Shown one piece after another: positions 33,150 through 41,974 of a DNA stretch of 64,000 nt. The translations under genes and the position numbers were made by a program. The stretch lies in contig NC_019682.1 in NCBI RefSeq assembly GCF_000316575.1, positions 1,920,001 to 1,984,000 on the forward strand, read 5' to 3'. The stretch is from Calothrix sp. PCC 7507 (lineage in GTDB: Bacteria; Cyanobacteriota; Cyanobacteriia; Cyanobacteriales; Nostocaceae). Positions within the stretch are counted from its first letter, which is position 1, and each line of letters starts with the position of its first letter. The notes beneath the pieces were generated by a model. That model saw only the letters and a list, made by a program, of their open reading frames with translations, searched no databases and was not told the DNA's origin.

Positions 33150-33626
33150 CTAATGAATATTTAATACTCCTTGGACATATTGTTGAAATTCTAATCCTGC
33201 TGTATTCCAACGTTTTTGAAATTCTTGTATCTTGTCTAATTTTATTGCTTTTCCATTTGAAGGAAAGTGAATAGCACAATCAAATACTTTGTCATTATGT
33301 GGAGAGTTTTCCCAATCATCTGTCATCCAAATCACTTGTACAAGACGACAAATATTAAAGTCCTCCTCAGTATTTATCTCACGATACAGTTGATTATTAA
33401 GCATTTTAACAATATGTGTTACTTTGGCATATTGTCTTAAAATTATCAGTTCGCCTTCTTGTGGGGCGCTGGCATTATTTTCGTCTTTATGATCTGAATT
33501 CTTCCAATTTAAGGTAAAAATCCTTAAATCTGGATACAGATTAGCTATGCTTTCGCTTTTATAAGCCCAGCCTCCACTTTTTTGAGGCTTAATATTTTTA
33601 GTCCAGATTAATTCATTTAAATCCAT
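33150..33626 (-). CDS. Hypothetical protein, possibly EVE/PUA-like fold
   Basis: The 158-residue protein starts MDLNELIWTKNIKPQKSGGW. It contains EGELIILRQYAKVTHIVKML, which resembles the strand pair of small PUA/EVE-type domains, and VQVIWMTDDWENSPHNDKVF. It has no signal or membrane span. I do not recognise the family with confidence. It lies between the EF-G-like gene and a toxin-antitoxin remnant, so it may belong to an accessory island. Confidence 0.65.
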   Translation of the reverse strand: MDLNELIWTKNIKPQKSGGWAYKSESIANLYPDLRIFTLNWKNSDHKDENNASAPQEGELIILRQYAKVTHIVKMLNNQLYREINTEEDFNICRLVQVIWMTDDWENSPHNDKVFDCAIHFPSNGKAIKLDKIQEFQKRWNTAGLEFQQYVQGVLNIH

Positions 33627-33711
33627 AACTGTTTCTCCAACTTGTTCTCACAGAGAATCTACAGTTATAGTTTTCCCAGAAATAGTAAAAAATTAGGCAA
33701 GGACTAGGATT

Positions 33712-33759
33712 CTACATCATTACGAGGGTGGCAACGAGAATATTGGTATCCAGGAAAAC
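33712..33759 (-). pseudogene. Stub of a PIN-domain toxin (VapC-like)
   Basis: Directly after the antitoxin stop codon the next frame reads VFLDTNILVATLV and then stops. VFLDTNILV is the canonical first strand of a PIN-domain ribonuclease, with the first catalytic Asp. The remaining ~120 residues are missing, so the toxin is deleted and only its first 15 codons remain. Confidence 0.8.
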
Positions 33760-33760
33760 C

Positions 33761-34027
33761 CTACCGTTTATAGAGGTCTTCTCGTTTCCAATCCCGATAT
33801 CCTGGTTGCGCTGGTCGAGTTTTGATTTGGTCAATAAATTCTCTTTCGGCTTCCCACATTGCAAGATTGGTGTGGGGTGCGGTTATTCTCCCAAGATGAA
33901 GGTCAATGGCTTGGCGAATAATCTCTGCTTCACTCACACCGGCTTGTTGGGCGATCGCTTTTAGCAGATGCTCTTGACGCGGTTCAATATAAATCTGCTT
34001 GCGAATTTTGCTGGACACAATTTTCAT
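33761..34027 (-). CDS. Ribbon-helix-helix antitoxin (CopG/VapB-type), orphaned
   Basis: The N-terminus KIRKQIYIEPRQEHLLKAIA followed by GVSEAEIIRQAIDLHL is a ribbon-helix-helix DNA-binding domain. The C-terminal half (EAEREFIDQIKTRPAQPGYR) would wrap the toxin. It belongs to the antitoxins that precede PIN toxins. Here the toxin gene is only a stub (33712-33759), so the antitoxin is orphaned. A 14-bp perfect palindrome lies 5 bp upstream of the start, a likely autoregulatory operator. The ATG at 34027 is preferred over the TTG at 34030. Confidence 0.85.
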   Translation of the reverse strand: MKIVSSKIRKQIYIEPRQEHLLKAIAQQAGVSEAEIIRQAIDLHLGRITAPHTNLAMWEAEREFIDQIKTRPAQPGYRDWKREDLYKR

Positions 34028-34031
34028 CAAG

Positions 34032-34057
34032 TAATGTATACATTACGTTATACATTA
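34032..34057 (-). promoter_or_regulatory. Candidate operator of the RHH antitoxin
   Basis: TAATGTATACATTA (34032-34045) is a perfect palindrome. Its half TATACATTA recurs at 34049-34057, 12 bp on, about one helical turn. RHH repressors bind such repeated half-sites, and this one overlaps the expected leader of the antitoxin gene. Confidence 0.65.
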
Positions 34058-34387
34058 TTTTGTTGTAGAGATGCGATCGCCTCTGAGGAAATCCCTAAGC
34101 AACTACTAAAATATCCGCGTTAGTCAAAGATAATCCGCTACTGAGTCTAGCAAATTGGATTTTAGCGATCGCACCCACACCGAACTGCTGAATTGAAGTA
34201 TAAAATTCTCAAAGCGAGTGTTGAAAACTCTTACTCTCCGCACCTCTTCATCTGGAGCGTGAAATCAATTCATATTTTCAATCAGCAACGCCGATTTATT
34301 TTTGTTGAGTGTCAAATAGTTTCATAAAAACATTGGGAACTATTGTGATTAAGCATATGGCGCATCCTCACCATCAAGGAAAATCTC
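34058..34387. other. Spacer between the antitoxin and the SPFH gene
   Basis: Two GCGATCGC (HIP1) octamers or close variants are present, but no gene or clear regulatory signal. The promoter of the SPFH gene probably lies near its right end, where AT-rich sequence occurs. Confidence 0.5.
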
Positions 34388-35284
34388 ATGGGCTTCATAG
34401 TTTCCCTCCTCACCAGCTTGATCACAATTCTTGTATATCTCAACACCAACAGAATAGCTGATGAAAGATATCGCTTGGCGGTACGTGGTATTACGCTATT
34501 AATTGGCTGTGTTGCAGTCCTAGCTGCTATTTCTAGGCTTTTAGTCATTGTCCCGTCCGGAAATGTCGGTATCGTCAACTTTTTTGGTCAGGTTTCCGAC
34601 AATACTCTCAATCCAGGTGTGCATTTGGTTAACCCTTTTGCCAAGGTATTGAATTTTTCCACTCGCCTGAAAGATATTAAAGAAAACGTAGACATCACAT
34701 CCCAAGAAGGTTTGAGCCTAAATCTCGATGTTAGTCTGCAATACAAGCTTGATCCACAAAAAGCTGCGATCGTGTATAAAACAATTGGCACTGACGAAAC
34801 ACAATTAGTGATTTCCCGATTCCGTTCTACTGTCCGCGCCATCACCGCTAACTATCCAGCCGGTGCCATTTACTCTACCAAACGCCAAGAAATCGCCCAA
34901 AAAATTGACCAACAACTCACTCAACAAATACCTGCTTTGGGTTTCGTTGTGGAAGAAGCTTTATTGCGAAACGTCAAAATGCCTGAGAAACTGCAAACGG
35001 CAATTCAAGATAAACTCAAGACAGAACAAGAAAATCAGCAGATGAAATTTGTTTTACAAAAAGAGCGTCAAGAAGCAGAACGAAAACGGATTGAAGCGCA
35101 AGGCGTAGCTGATGCTCAAAAAATTATATCTGGTGGACTTACTAATCAAGTGCTGCAATTAAGAGCGATTGAAGCGACAGAAAAACTAGCTCAATCAAAT
35201 AACTCTAAAATCATCATTGTCGGTTCTGAAAAAGGTGGAGTACCAATTATGATCCAGCCAGAAGCAGGAAACCCAAAGCCTTAA
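34388..35284 (+). CDS. Prohibitin/SPFH-family membrane protein
   Basis: The protein has one or two N-terminal hydrophobic spans (about residues 1-20 and 30-52). A prohibitin-type SPFH domain follows (VPSGNVGIVNFFGQVSD, LNPGVHLVNPFAKV, SRFRSTVRAITANYPAGAIY). The C-terminal coiled coil is rich in Glu, Arg and Gln (LQKERQEAERKRIEAQGVAD), with a conserved small-residue end. SPFH proteins form large membrane rings that scaffold membrane proteases or microdomains. The 298-residue length is typical. No FtsH gene is adjacent. Confidence 0.92.
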   Translation: MGFIVSLLTSLITILVYLNTNRIADERYRLAVRGITLLIGCVAVLAAISRLLVIVPSGNVGIVNFFGQVSDNTLNPGVHLVNPFAKVLNFSTRLKDIKENVDITSQEGLSLNLDVSLQYKLDPQKAAIVYKTIGTDETQLVISRFRSTVRAITANYPAGAIYSTKRQEIAQKIDQQLTQQIPALGFVVEEALLRNVKMPEKLQTAIQDKLKTEQENQQMKFVLQKERQEAERKRIEAQGVADAQKIISGGLTNQVLQLRAIEATEKLAQSNNSKIIIVGSEKGGVPIMIQPEAGNPKP

Positions 35285-35361
35285 AATTTAATATGTTGCT
35301 GAATTTATAAGCATATATCAATGTTCAGCTTGGGCGATCGCATCTTTATTCCCTACTAGCT

Positions 35362-35394
35362 CGCCCACTCCTATAATGAAAATAGGTAAAAACA
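35362..35394 (+). promoter_or_regulatory. Promoter-like segment with TATAAT, duplicated at 35783
   Basis: A consensus -10 hexamer TATAAT at 35372-35377 lies 26 bp before the start of the 91-residue gene. The surrounding 33 bp match 35783-35815, upstream of the ParD-type gene, at 25 of 33 positions. Confidence 0.55.
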
Positions 35395-35403
35395 GGTGTA
35401 ATT

Positions 35404-35679
35404 ATGCAAGCTCTTTTTTGGACTGTAGAAGAAGTTGCCCAACGAGCTAAACAATTTTACCAAAATGGGATTCGCCAACAAGTTGAACATGGCGATAATA
35501 TTGGCAAGATGATTGTGATTGATGCTGAAACTGGCGAATATGGAATTGATAAAAGTGGTGTAGAATCAGCATTAATGTTAAAGCAGAAAAATCCCAACGC
35601 GAGATTATTTACCATGCGAATTGGTTATGATGTTGCCTTTAGCTTTGGTGGTTCTTCTATGGAGCGTACAGTTGAATGA
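35404..35679 (+). CDS. Small hypothetical protein, antitoxin-like
   Basis: The 91-residue protein has a helix-rich N-terminal half (EEVAQRAKQFYQNGIRQQVE). It then has KMIVIDAETGEYGIDKSGVE and NPNARLFTMRIGYDVAFSFGG. This pattern (helix, VIDxxTGEYxID, ExALxxK, RIG) is common in small cyanobacterial proteins that sit before retropepsin-like or PIN genes, and I regard those as antitoxin-like. No partner gene follows; the next gene is a ParD-type antitoxin. The assignment is tentative. Confidence 0.6.
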   Translation: MQALFWTVEEVAQRAKQFYQNGIRQQVEHGDNIGKMIVIDAETGEYGIDKSGVESALMLKQKNPNARLFTMRIGYDVAFSFGGSSMERTVE

Positions 35680-35782
35680 TTTGACGATCGCCCTTAACGA
35701 TGAGCGAACAATCCTACACCTATGTTAAAGCCAAGACAAAAACGATCGCTCTCTCAATGTCAAGTACAAAAATCAGTGCGAT

Positions 35783-35815
35783 CGCCCGCCTCTATAATAA
35801 GAATATAGAAAAACA
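35783..35815 (+). promoter_or_regulatory. Promoter-like segment with TATAAT before parDE
   Basis: TATAAT at 35793-35798 lies 37 bp before the ATG at 35835. Its position supports the shorter ParD start and argues against the longer frame from 35700, which would run through this promoter. Confidence 0.55.
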
Positions 35816-35834
35816 TTTACTGAAATTCGGACTT

Positions 35835-36101
35835 ATGAGTATTTCCTTGACTCCTGAATTAGAGCAATTTATCCAAAGTCAAATTTCCAGCGGTAAGTAT
35901 GCTTCGACAGAGGAAGTCATTCTTGCGGGTATTAAACTGCTGGAGGAAAGAGAAAGGATTTATCAGGGTAGATTTGAGGAATTGAAACGAGAAATTGCGC
36001 TTGGAGTTGAACAACTCGAACGTGGAGAACGACTTGATGGTAGAGCGGTAATTGAAAAACTACGTCAGAAAAACCAAGTAATGAGAAAAGCTGAGGCGTA
36101 G
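35835..36101 (+). CDS. ParD-type antitoxin
   Basis: The 88-residue protein starts MSISLTPELEQFIQSQISSG. It continues KYASTEEVILAGIKLLEERE, the ribbon-helix-helix of ParD antitoxins, and ends in the charged toxin-binding tail. A longer frame opens at 35700, but the family start is the ATG at 35835. The toxin gene follows after 7 bp. ParD neutralises ParE and represses the operon. Confidence 0.9.
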   Translation: MSISLTPELEQFIQSQISSGKYASTEEVILAGIKLLEERERIYQGRFEELKREIALGVEQLERGERLDGRAVIEKLRQKNQVMRKAEA

Positions 36102-36108
36102 TATATTA

Positions 36109-36405
36109 ATGGGCATCTACTTTGTATCACCTCAAGCCGCACAAGATTTACAAGAAATTCACGATTATCTGTTCGCAAAAAATCCAGATACAGCGAATAA
36201 GTTTTTGGATATGATCGCGCAAAAGTTCGACATACTGGCAAATTTCCCAAATATGGGACGCAGACGAGATGAACTTTCTCCCTCGCTGAGAAGTTTTCCT
36301 GTGGATGATTATTTGATTTTTTACAGTTCAATTGAAGGTGGAGTTGAGGTTGCTCGTGTTGTGAGCGGTTATCGGGATTTATATGCATTGTTTGAGGAAC
36401 AATAA
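36109..36405 (+). CDS. ParE/RelE-family toxin
   Basis: The 98-residue protein has the ParE core: VSPQAAQDLQEIHDYLFAKN, FPNMGRRRDELSPSLRSFPV and DDYLIFYSSIEGGVEVARVV. ParE toxins inhibit DNA gyrase; related RelE toxins cleave mRNA. The length and all conserved blocks are intact, so this module looks functional, unlike the two PIN modules in the window. Confidence 0.92.
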   Translation: MGIYFVSPQAAQDLQEIHDYLFAKNPDTANKFLDMIAQKFDILANFPNMGRRRDELSPSLRSFPVDDYLIFYSSIEGGVEVARVVSGYRDLYALFEEQ

Positions 36406-36446
36406 TGAAGCGCTCTCTCAATATCAAGTAATTAACGCAACCCTTG

Positions 36447-37217
36447 CTATTTTAACAACTCACTCACCCAAACAATATCATCTTCCCCAATAGGCGGGAC
36501 TGGTTCACGACTATAATCTATCGCCAAATCAAAACCAGCACGATCAAATAAATCCTGAATTACAGATTGTAAATCTAACAATGGTTCTGTATCACCTTTT
36601 CGTAGTGGTAAAACAAAAGTAGGTATCTGTTCTGGTAAATTGAAAGGATATAATTCTGCTCGCGGACGTAATTCGCTACGACTAACCAAGATCCGATAGT
36701 CTGACTGAATTTGATTACCTAAAATTGGCATAGGTTCGCCACCACGCAACAAGTCTATTTCTACTAAATGAGTGGAACTACCAAATACTTGTTGACGCTT
36801 AGTATCGTAAGCTTTTCTACCTTCTCCAGGGCGTTTATTTTTGGGTGAAAGAAGTTCAATCACTGTGATTACTTCCCCTGTTCCCACTTCCCTCACCTCA
36901 AGATAACTTTCTCGCACTTCTTCAGGAATAGGAATATTAACTGTTATGGGTTTAGCTGGTGGTGAAGCTACGGCAATATTAGATGGTTCTTTATCTGTCG
37001 CTTTTATATATCGTCCTATAGTTACATCTGGTATACCAACTAGAACAGAATTTCCATCTGTCATTTGATAAACCCGTTTTTCAATTGCGACTCGATATTT
37101 TGGTCGTAAATGAGGGAAAATTGCATCAGCGATCGCCACAATTAATCTACTATGAACTTCTGGCCAAAGTTCAGGATGTTCTAAGTAGGGGTTCATTCCT
37201 GGAAATGGTGAAGGCAT
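36447..37217 (-). CDS. DUF4058-family protein
   Basis: The N-terminus MPSPFPGMNPYLEHPELWPE is the signature of DUF4058, a family abundant in cyanobacteria. The motifs EVITVIELLSPKNKRPGEGR and HLVEIDLLRGGEPMP carry conserved acidic and Lys residues that resemble the core of nuclease-like folds (and of Uma2 proteins). The function is unknown. It is convergent with the ParDE module. Confidence 0.88.
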   Translation of the reverse strand: MPSPFPGMNPYLEHPELWPEVHSRLIVAIADAIFPHLRPKYRVAIEKRVYQMTDGNSVLVGIPDVTIGRYIKATDKEPSNIAVASPPAKPITVNIPIPEEVRESYLEVREVGTGEVITVIELLSPKNKRPGEGRKAYDTKRQQVFGSSTHLVEIDLLRGGEPMPILGNQIQSDYRILVSRSELRPRAELYPFNLPEQIPTFVLPLRKGDTEPLLDLQSVIQDLFDRAGFDLAIDYSREPVPPIGEDDIVWVSELLK

Positions 37218-37304
37218 AGGTTAACTAAGATAGATTGCTCTGTGCTGATCCTAGCAACGACTATGGCGTAAAATTTCTGTTGTAAAAACAAAATTTTCCC
37301 ACCA

Positions 37305-37493
37305 ATGACTGAAGATCCACAAACTTGGTATATTATCAAGCGCAATGCTGGAAGTTGCGAAATCGTCCCCAGCGAAGAAGTTGGGGACGATAATTCTGAG
37401 ATTATAGAACAGTGGGGGCCGTTTACTTCTCAAGGAGAGGCGATCGCCCGTCGCGTTGGACTAATTAGGGCTGGCAAATGCCAACCCCAGTAG
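37305..37493 (+). CDS. Small conserved hypothetical protein (62 residues)
   Basis: The protein reads MTEDPQTWYIIKRNAGSCEI and later EQWGPFTSQGEAIARRVGLI. The pattern W-x-I/I-x-x-x-G-x-CEI ... WGPF-x-S-x-x-EAIARRVGLIRAGKC looks like a compact beta-beta-alpha domain, and I believe it is conserved across cyanobacteria. It is a stand-alone gene between DUF4058 and the processing protease, and its function is unknown. Confidence 0.75.
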   Translation: MTEDPQTWYIIKRNAGSCEIVPSEEVGDDNSEIIEQWGPFTSQGEAIARRVGLIRAGKCQPQ

Positions 37494-37509
37494 ACTCAAT
37501 GCACAACTT

Positions 37510-38796
37510 TTAATTCTTGACTCCGGTTGTAGTGGGTTTAGCAGCAATTTGTTTGCCTATCACTTCTACCGCCTTGGCAAATTGTGGATCTGCCAATGTA
37601 GCGAGTTTATCGCGCTCTTTGAGCCATAATTCCTCTTTCTGGGCATCGGTTAAATCCACCTTCACATCTGGATCAATCCCGTGCTTATTAATATCTTTAC
37701 CACTAGGCGTATGGTATTTAGCAATTGTCACCGCTAGCCCCGAACCATCTTCCAAAGGCCGCACCGATTGCACTAAGCCTTTACCAAAGGTTTGGCTACC
37801 CACTAAAGTCGCACGCTTGTTGTCTTGCAACGCGCCTGAAAGAATTTCACTAGCACTGGCGGAACCTTTATCTACCAACACTACTAACGGCTTATTTGTT
37901 AAAGCGCGTCCATTGGCTATCTCCCGCTCTTGCTCGCCCTGGCGGTCAATAGTAGATACAATCGTACCTTTATTGAGCCACATCCTGGCAATCTCTACAC
38001 TAGAAAATAGCAAGCCGCCAGGATTACCGCGCAAATCTAAAACATACCCAGAAACCTTTTTGGTTTCGAGATTTTTGATAGCATTTTGCATCTCCTTACC
38101 AGCATTAGCGCTGAACTGGTTCAGGCGAATATAGCCGAGATTACCTGCTGGAGTTTGCTTTTGCGAAAACTTCACCGGATGAATTTCAATACGTGCGCGT
38201 GTGATTTCAAAATCTTTTGTTTGTCCACTGCGGCGAATCGTCAGCTTGACTTTCGTATTTGGTTCACCCCGGATCAGGGACACCGCTTGATTGGTATCCA
38301 TTCCCTTGGTGCTTTTGCCATTGATTGTCAGAATTTCATCCTTTGCCAGAATTCCCGCTTTGAATGCAGGTGTATCCTCAATAGGCGCAATCACAACGAG
38401 CTGCTTAGTTTTTTCATCTAGACTAATTGTGATGCCAATACCCGTGAGTTCCCCAGAGGTATCAACCTGCATATTCTTGAATTCTGCTGGGTCCATAAAC
38501 CTGGTGTAGGGGTCATCCAGCTTTTTCAGCATTTCCCGGATGGACTTGTAAGCTTCTTGCTGACTAGTATAAGACTTGCTCAAGTACTCCTTCCGAACAG
38601 CCTGCCAATCTAGCTGATTAAAAGTACCATCTACGTATTGGCGCTGAACAATTTGCCAAACTTCGTCTATTAATTCCTTAGGACTTTCTTTAAATAAAGC
38701 CTGACCTCTTGAATGAATGCCAAGACTAGTAACAGCAATTGTTGAGAGCGTTACTGCCGTAGCACCCAAAACCAGCCTACTTTTTGTAATCACCAT
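37510..38796 (-). CDS. Carboxyl-terminal processing protease (S41 family, CtpA/CtpB/CtpC group)
   Basis: The 428-residue protein has an N-terminal hydrophobic segment (signal/anchor), a PDZ domain (GIGITISLDEKTKQLVVIAP, AGILAKDEILTINGKSTKG) and an S41 protease domain. The Ser-Lys dyad is in KGSASASEILSGALQ and SQTFGKGLVQ. In cyanobacteria this family works in the thylakoid lumen or periplasm, and CtpA matures the D1 protein of photosystem II. I cannot decide which paralogue this is. It precedes ispG on the minus strand order by 214 bp of repeat-containing spacer. Confidence 0.93.
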   Translation of the reverse strand: MVITKSRLVLGATAVTLSTIAVTSLGIHSRGQALFKESPKELIDEVWQIVQRQYVDGTFNQLDWQAVRKEYLSKSYTSQQEAYKSIREMLKKLDDPYTRFMDPAEFKNMQVDTSGELTGIGITISLDEKTKQLVVIAPIEDTPAFKAGILAKDEILTINGKSTKGMDTNQAVSLIRGEPNTKVKLTIRRSGQTKDFEITRARIEIHPVKFSQKQTPAGNLGYIRLNQFSANAGKEMQNAIKNLETKKVSGYVLDLRGNPGGLLFSSVEIARMWLNKGTIVSTIDRQGEQEREIANGRALTNKPLVVLVDKGSASASEILSGALQDNKRATLVGSQTFGKGLVQSVRPLEDGSGLAVTIAKYHTPSGKDINKHGIDPDVKVDLTDAQKEELWLKERDKLATLADPQFAKAVEVIGKQIAAKPTTTGVKN

Positions 38797-39010
38797 AATG
38801 ACAGCTGTGCCAGAAGGAAAATTTTTTATAATTCAGTATGCTCAATCTAACACAGGGTATCACTGTCAGGACGGAGCATGTATTCTTATTACAACAAAAT
38901 GTTAAAGAATCCGGTGATCTAAGGGATTGGGGACTGGGGACTGGGTTATTAGTTATTTCTCCCCCTGCTCCCATTCGGCTACGCTCACGGCAAGCCTGCC
39001 CCCTGCCCCC

Positions 39011-40237
39011 TTACGGCTCTACCCAGCGTCCATCTGCTTTAATCAGGTCAATTAATTCCTCTACGCCTTGGTCTTCTGGGACTTTTTTAATCTCTTCTCT
39101 ACCACGATATAAAGAAATATAACCTGGAGTCTTGCCTACATAACCATAGTCAGCATCTGCCATTTCTCCGGGACCATTGACAATGCAACCCATAACTGCT
39201 ATATCCAGCCCTGTGAGGTGTTTGGTTGCTTCCCTGACTTTGTGCAGTACTTCCTCTAAATTAAACAAAGTCCGGCCACAAGAAGGACAAGCTACATATT
39301 CCACCATAGTTTTCCGCAAACCTAAAGCTTGCAGAATGCTGTAGCAGACAGGAATTTCTTTCTCTGGTGCTTCTGTAAGTGAGACTCGGATTGTATCGCC
39401 AATACCGTCAGCAAGCAAAGTAGCAATACCAGCTGTAGACTTGATGCGGCCATATTCGCCGTCACCAGCTTCCGTTACGCCCAAATGCAGGGGATAATCC
39501 ATACCTAATTCGTCCATGCGCTTGGCGATGAGGCGATAGGCGGCTACCATCACAGGTACCCGTGAGGCTTTCATGGAAATAACTATATTGCGGAAGTTGA
39601 GAGATTCACAAATCCGAACGAATTCCAACGCCGATTCCACCATCCCCTCTGGGGTGTCGCCATAGGTAAATAACATTCGTTCAGCGAGGGAACCGTGATT
39701 TACCCCGATTCGCATCGCCTTACCTTGATCTCGCAGAGAGACTACTAAAGGTGCTAGGGTTTCGCAGATTTTTTCGCCAATTTCGTCAAATTCGGCTTTG
39801 GTGTATTCACTTCTGTTGGTATTTGGCTTTTCAAAAACATACAACCCTGGATTAATCCGCACTTTCTCAATGTGCTTGGCGACTTCCAAAGCAATTTTCA
39901 TGCCATTGTGATGCACATCGGCAACAATGGGCACATCTCGATAAGTGTGAATTAATTTTTGTTTAATTTCCGCTAAAGCTTTCGCATGTGCCAAACTTGG
40001 CACGGTGACGCGGACGATTTCGCAACCAATTTCGTGCAAACGACGAATAGCCGCCACGGAACCATCAATATCTAGGGTGTCTTCGTTAATCATCGACTGC
40101 ACCACCACAGGATAGTTACCCCCAATGGTGACATCTCCCACCTTTACAGGACGGGTTTTACGCCGCTTGATTGTTGTATCAAAGATTGGTTGATTAGATG
40201 TGGTGTTTGCAGTTGTAACTGTGGGCAGAGTTTGCAT
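39011..40237 (-). CDS. ispG: 4-hydroxy-3-methylbut-2-enyl diphosphate synthase (ferredoxin)
   Basis: IspG (GcpE) converts MEcPP to HMBPP, the penultimate step of the MEP isoprenoid pathway, with electrons from ferredoxin in cyanobacteria. The TIM barrel starts [20 protein letters not shown]. The 4Fe-4S ligands are in [15 protein letters not shown] and [20 protein letters not shown]. The 408-residue length is typical for the cyanobacterial form. The product feeds carotenoid, chlorophyll phytyl and quinone synthesis. Another MEP gene, ispD, is at 45866, but the two are not in one operon. Confidence 0.97.
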   Translation of the reverse strand: MQTLPTVTTANTTSNQPIFDTTIKRRKTRPVKVGDVTIGGNYPVVVQSMINEDTLDIDGSVAAIRRLHEIGCEIVRVTVPSLAHAKALAEIKQKLIHTYRDVPIVADVHHNGMKIALEVAKHIEKVRINPGLYVFEKPNTNRSEYTKAEFDEIGEKICETLAPLVVSLRDQGKAMRIGVNHGSLAERMLFTYGDTPEGMVESALEFVRICESLNFRNIVISMKASRVPVMVAAYRLIAKRMDELGMDYPLHLGVTEAGDGEYGRIKSTAGIATLLADGIGDTIRVSLTEAPEKEIPVCYSILQALGLRKTMVEYVACPSCGRTLFNLEEVLHKVREATKHLTGLDIAVMGCIVNGPGEMADADYGYVGKTPGYISLYRGREEIKKVPEDQGVEELIDLIKADGRWVEP

Positions 40238-40885
40238 AACCTCATTAGGTAAATTTGCTGTAGCGGAAATATCAAATTTCCAAACCTCTGTTTCTCAGAT
40301 TGCCATAGGTGGGGCTATTTTGGGCGATGCCTTGGGAAAAAAAAGAAAATTTGAGTAAGAAGGAGAGATAAAGAGAAATTGACAGGCTTTTTAATTGATA
40401 GAAGCAGCAAAGATATCAGCTTTTTTAGCTGATTAGCGATCGCTCATACTACTGAGACACGTATGGTATCATTAATACCAATTATTTTATGAGTCAACCT
40501 TTAATTCCTGTTCTCCATTCAATGTCTTGATGGTGCAGCATTAATCGCAACCGTACTCAGCAAGTATTCGATTAACCTTCCCGATAGCTGCAAGTTATAT
40601 AAGCGCCGCCTGAATGATACTTATCTTGTGGAAATAGAGAAAGAAAAGTATATTTTGCGGGTTTATAGGCGCGGGTGGAGAAATAAATCAGAATCTGTGA
40701 AACTTTAACTCAGACTTTGGTTCTGCATTCTGCTCAACTCCTGATGACCTCGTCATACCTCGAAAAGTTACGGAATTAATGATGTTTTCAACCAATAAGT
40801 ATGTTGTGGCATACTTTTTTTAGTTAGTATAAACTATTGCCTATTGCCTTGTCTTCTAGGCACTATTTAAACATTTCCATAATTT
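40238..40885. other. Spacer with a phosphotransferase remnant
   Basis: The left ~240 bp hold the ispG promoter region and a GCGATCGC site. A broken kinase fragment lies at 40489-40708 (listed separately), and the rest is AT-rich with no clear element. Confidence 0.6.
40489..40708 (+). pseudogene. Remnant of an APH/choline-kinase-type phosphotransferase
   Basis: From an ATG at 40489 the frame reads MSQPLIPVLHSMS and stops. One frame over, it continues GAALIATVLSKYSINLPDSC, then KLYKRRLNDTYLVEIEKEKY and ILRVYRRGW before ending at 40708. This is the N-terminal lobe of an aminoglycoside-phosphotransferase-like kinase (RLNDTYLV glycine-loop equivalent; the YILRVYR strand would precede the ATP-binding Lys region). 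About 75 of the usual ~330 residues remain, with one frame change. Confidence 0.72.
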
Positions 40886-41923
40886 ATGACTATTCAAAAA
40901 AACACCCAACTACCTGTTCCCCCGCACTTTAACCCCGATAAGGTGGGCGAAGTCTGGCGTGTACCCTACCAAGAACGCGCCGCAGAAGCCGAAGCTTGGG
41001 CACAGCGACACAATATCAAACCAGCCTCTAGTGACAAAACTCGCATTTGTTTATTATTAATTGATGTTCAAAATACTTTCTGTATTCCCGACTTTGAATT
41101 ATTTGTTGGGGGAAAATCTGGCACAGGTGCAGTAGAAGATAATCAGCGACTGTGTGAATTTATTTATCGTAATTTGGGAGTAATTACAACAATTGTACCC
41201 ACACTAGATACTCATACAGCTACACAAATTTTTCATCCTATTTTTTGGGTCAATGCTACTGGAGAACACCCTATCCCAGCAGCTACCAGCATCACTCCAG
41301 CGGATATTGAGCAAGGTATTTGGCAAGTTAACCCAGCCGTGGCAGATAGTATCACTAATGGTGATTACGAATTATTAAAAAAACATGCTTATCACTACGT
41401 TAAACAACTCAGTCAAGATGGTAAATATCCTCTCACTGTTTGGCCTTATCATTCAATGCTGGGTGGAATTGGTCATGCTTTAGTTTCATCGGTAGAAGAG
41501 GCAATATTTTTCCATTGCATTGCGCGTCAAAGTCAAACACAATTTGAAATTAAAGGTGAGAATCCCTTAACAGAAAACTATTCTATTTTGCGTCCAGAGG
41601 TTTTGGTGGATTTTGCACAACGTCCGCTTGCTAATAAGAACATCCGCTTAATTCAGCAACTTTTAGAATTTAATGCTGTCATTATCGGCGGTCAAGCTAA
41701 AAGTCACTGTGTCGCTTGGACAATTGATGATTTGTTAACAGAAATTAAACAGATAGATGCGAGCCTTGCTCAAAAAGTTTATTTACTAGAAGATTGCACT
41801 TCCCCTGTGGTTGTGCCTGGTGTTGTTGATTACACAGAACAGGCAGATGCAGCTTATGCCAGATTTGCCGAGGCAGGAATGCACATCATCAAATCCAGTT
41901 ATCAGTTATCAGTTATCAGTTAA
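40886..41923 (+). CDS. Isochorismatase/nicotinamidase-like cysteine hydrolase
   Basis: The protein has an N-terminal extension (residues 1-55) and then the cysteine-hydrolase core. The catalytic Asp is in [13 protein letters not shown] and the nucleophile in [19 protein letters not shown]; a Lys upstream of [16 protein letters not shown] is the probable third residue. The family hydrolyses amides or vinyl ethers (nicotinamide, isochorismate and others). The 345-residue size and the large inserts around [14 protein letters not shown] set it apart from simple nicotinamidases. The last residues SSYQLSVIS are translated from the spacer repeat AGTTATCAGTTATCAGTTA, so the original stop was probably a little earlier. 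Confidence 0.85.
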   Translation: MTIQKNTQLPVPPHFNPDKVGEVWRVPYQERAAEAEAWAQRHNIKPASSDKTRICLLLIDVQNTFCIPDFELFVGGKSGTGAVEDNQRLCEFIYRNLGVITTIVPTLDTHTATQIFHPIFWVNATGEHPIPAATSITPADIEQGIWQVNPAVADSITNGDYELLKKHAYHYVKQLSQDGKYPLTVWPYHSMLGGIGHALVSSVEEAIFFHCIARQSQTQFEIKGENPLTENYSILRPEVLVDFAQRPLANKNIRLIQQLLEFNAVIIGGQAKSHCVAWTIDDLLTEIKQIDASLAQKVYLLEDCTSPVVVPGVVDYTEQADAAYARFAEAGMHIIKSSYQLSVIS

Positions 41924-41974
41924 CTGGTTTAACACAGAGGGACGCAGAGGAATTCTCTGGATTTCAAAAAATCT

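Noticed and set aside
35700-35834. Longer N-terminus for the ParD-type antitoxin
   Set aside because: The extra 45 codons have no ParD homology and run through a TATAAT promoter-like segment. The ATG at 35835 begins the family sequence.
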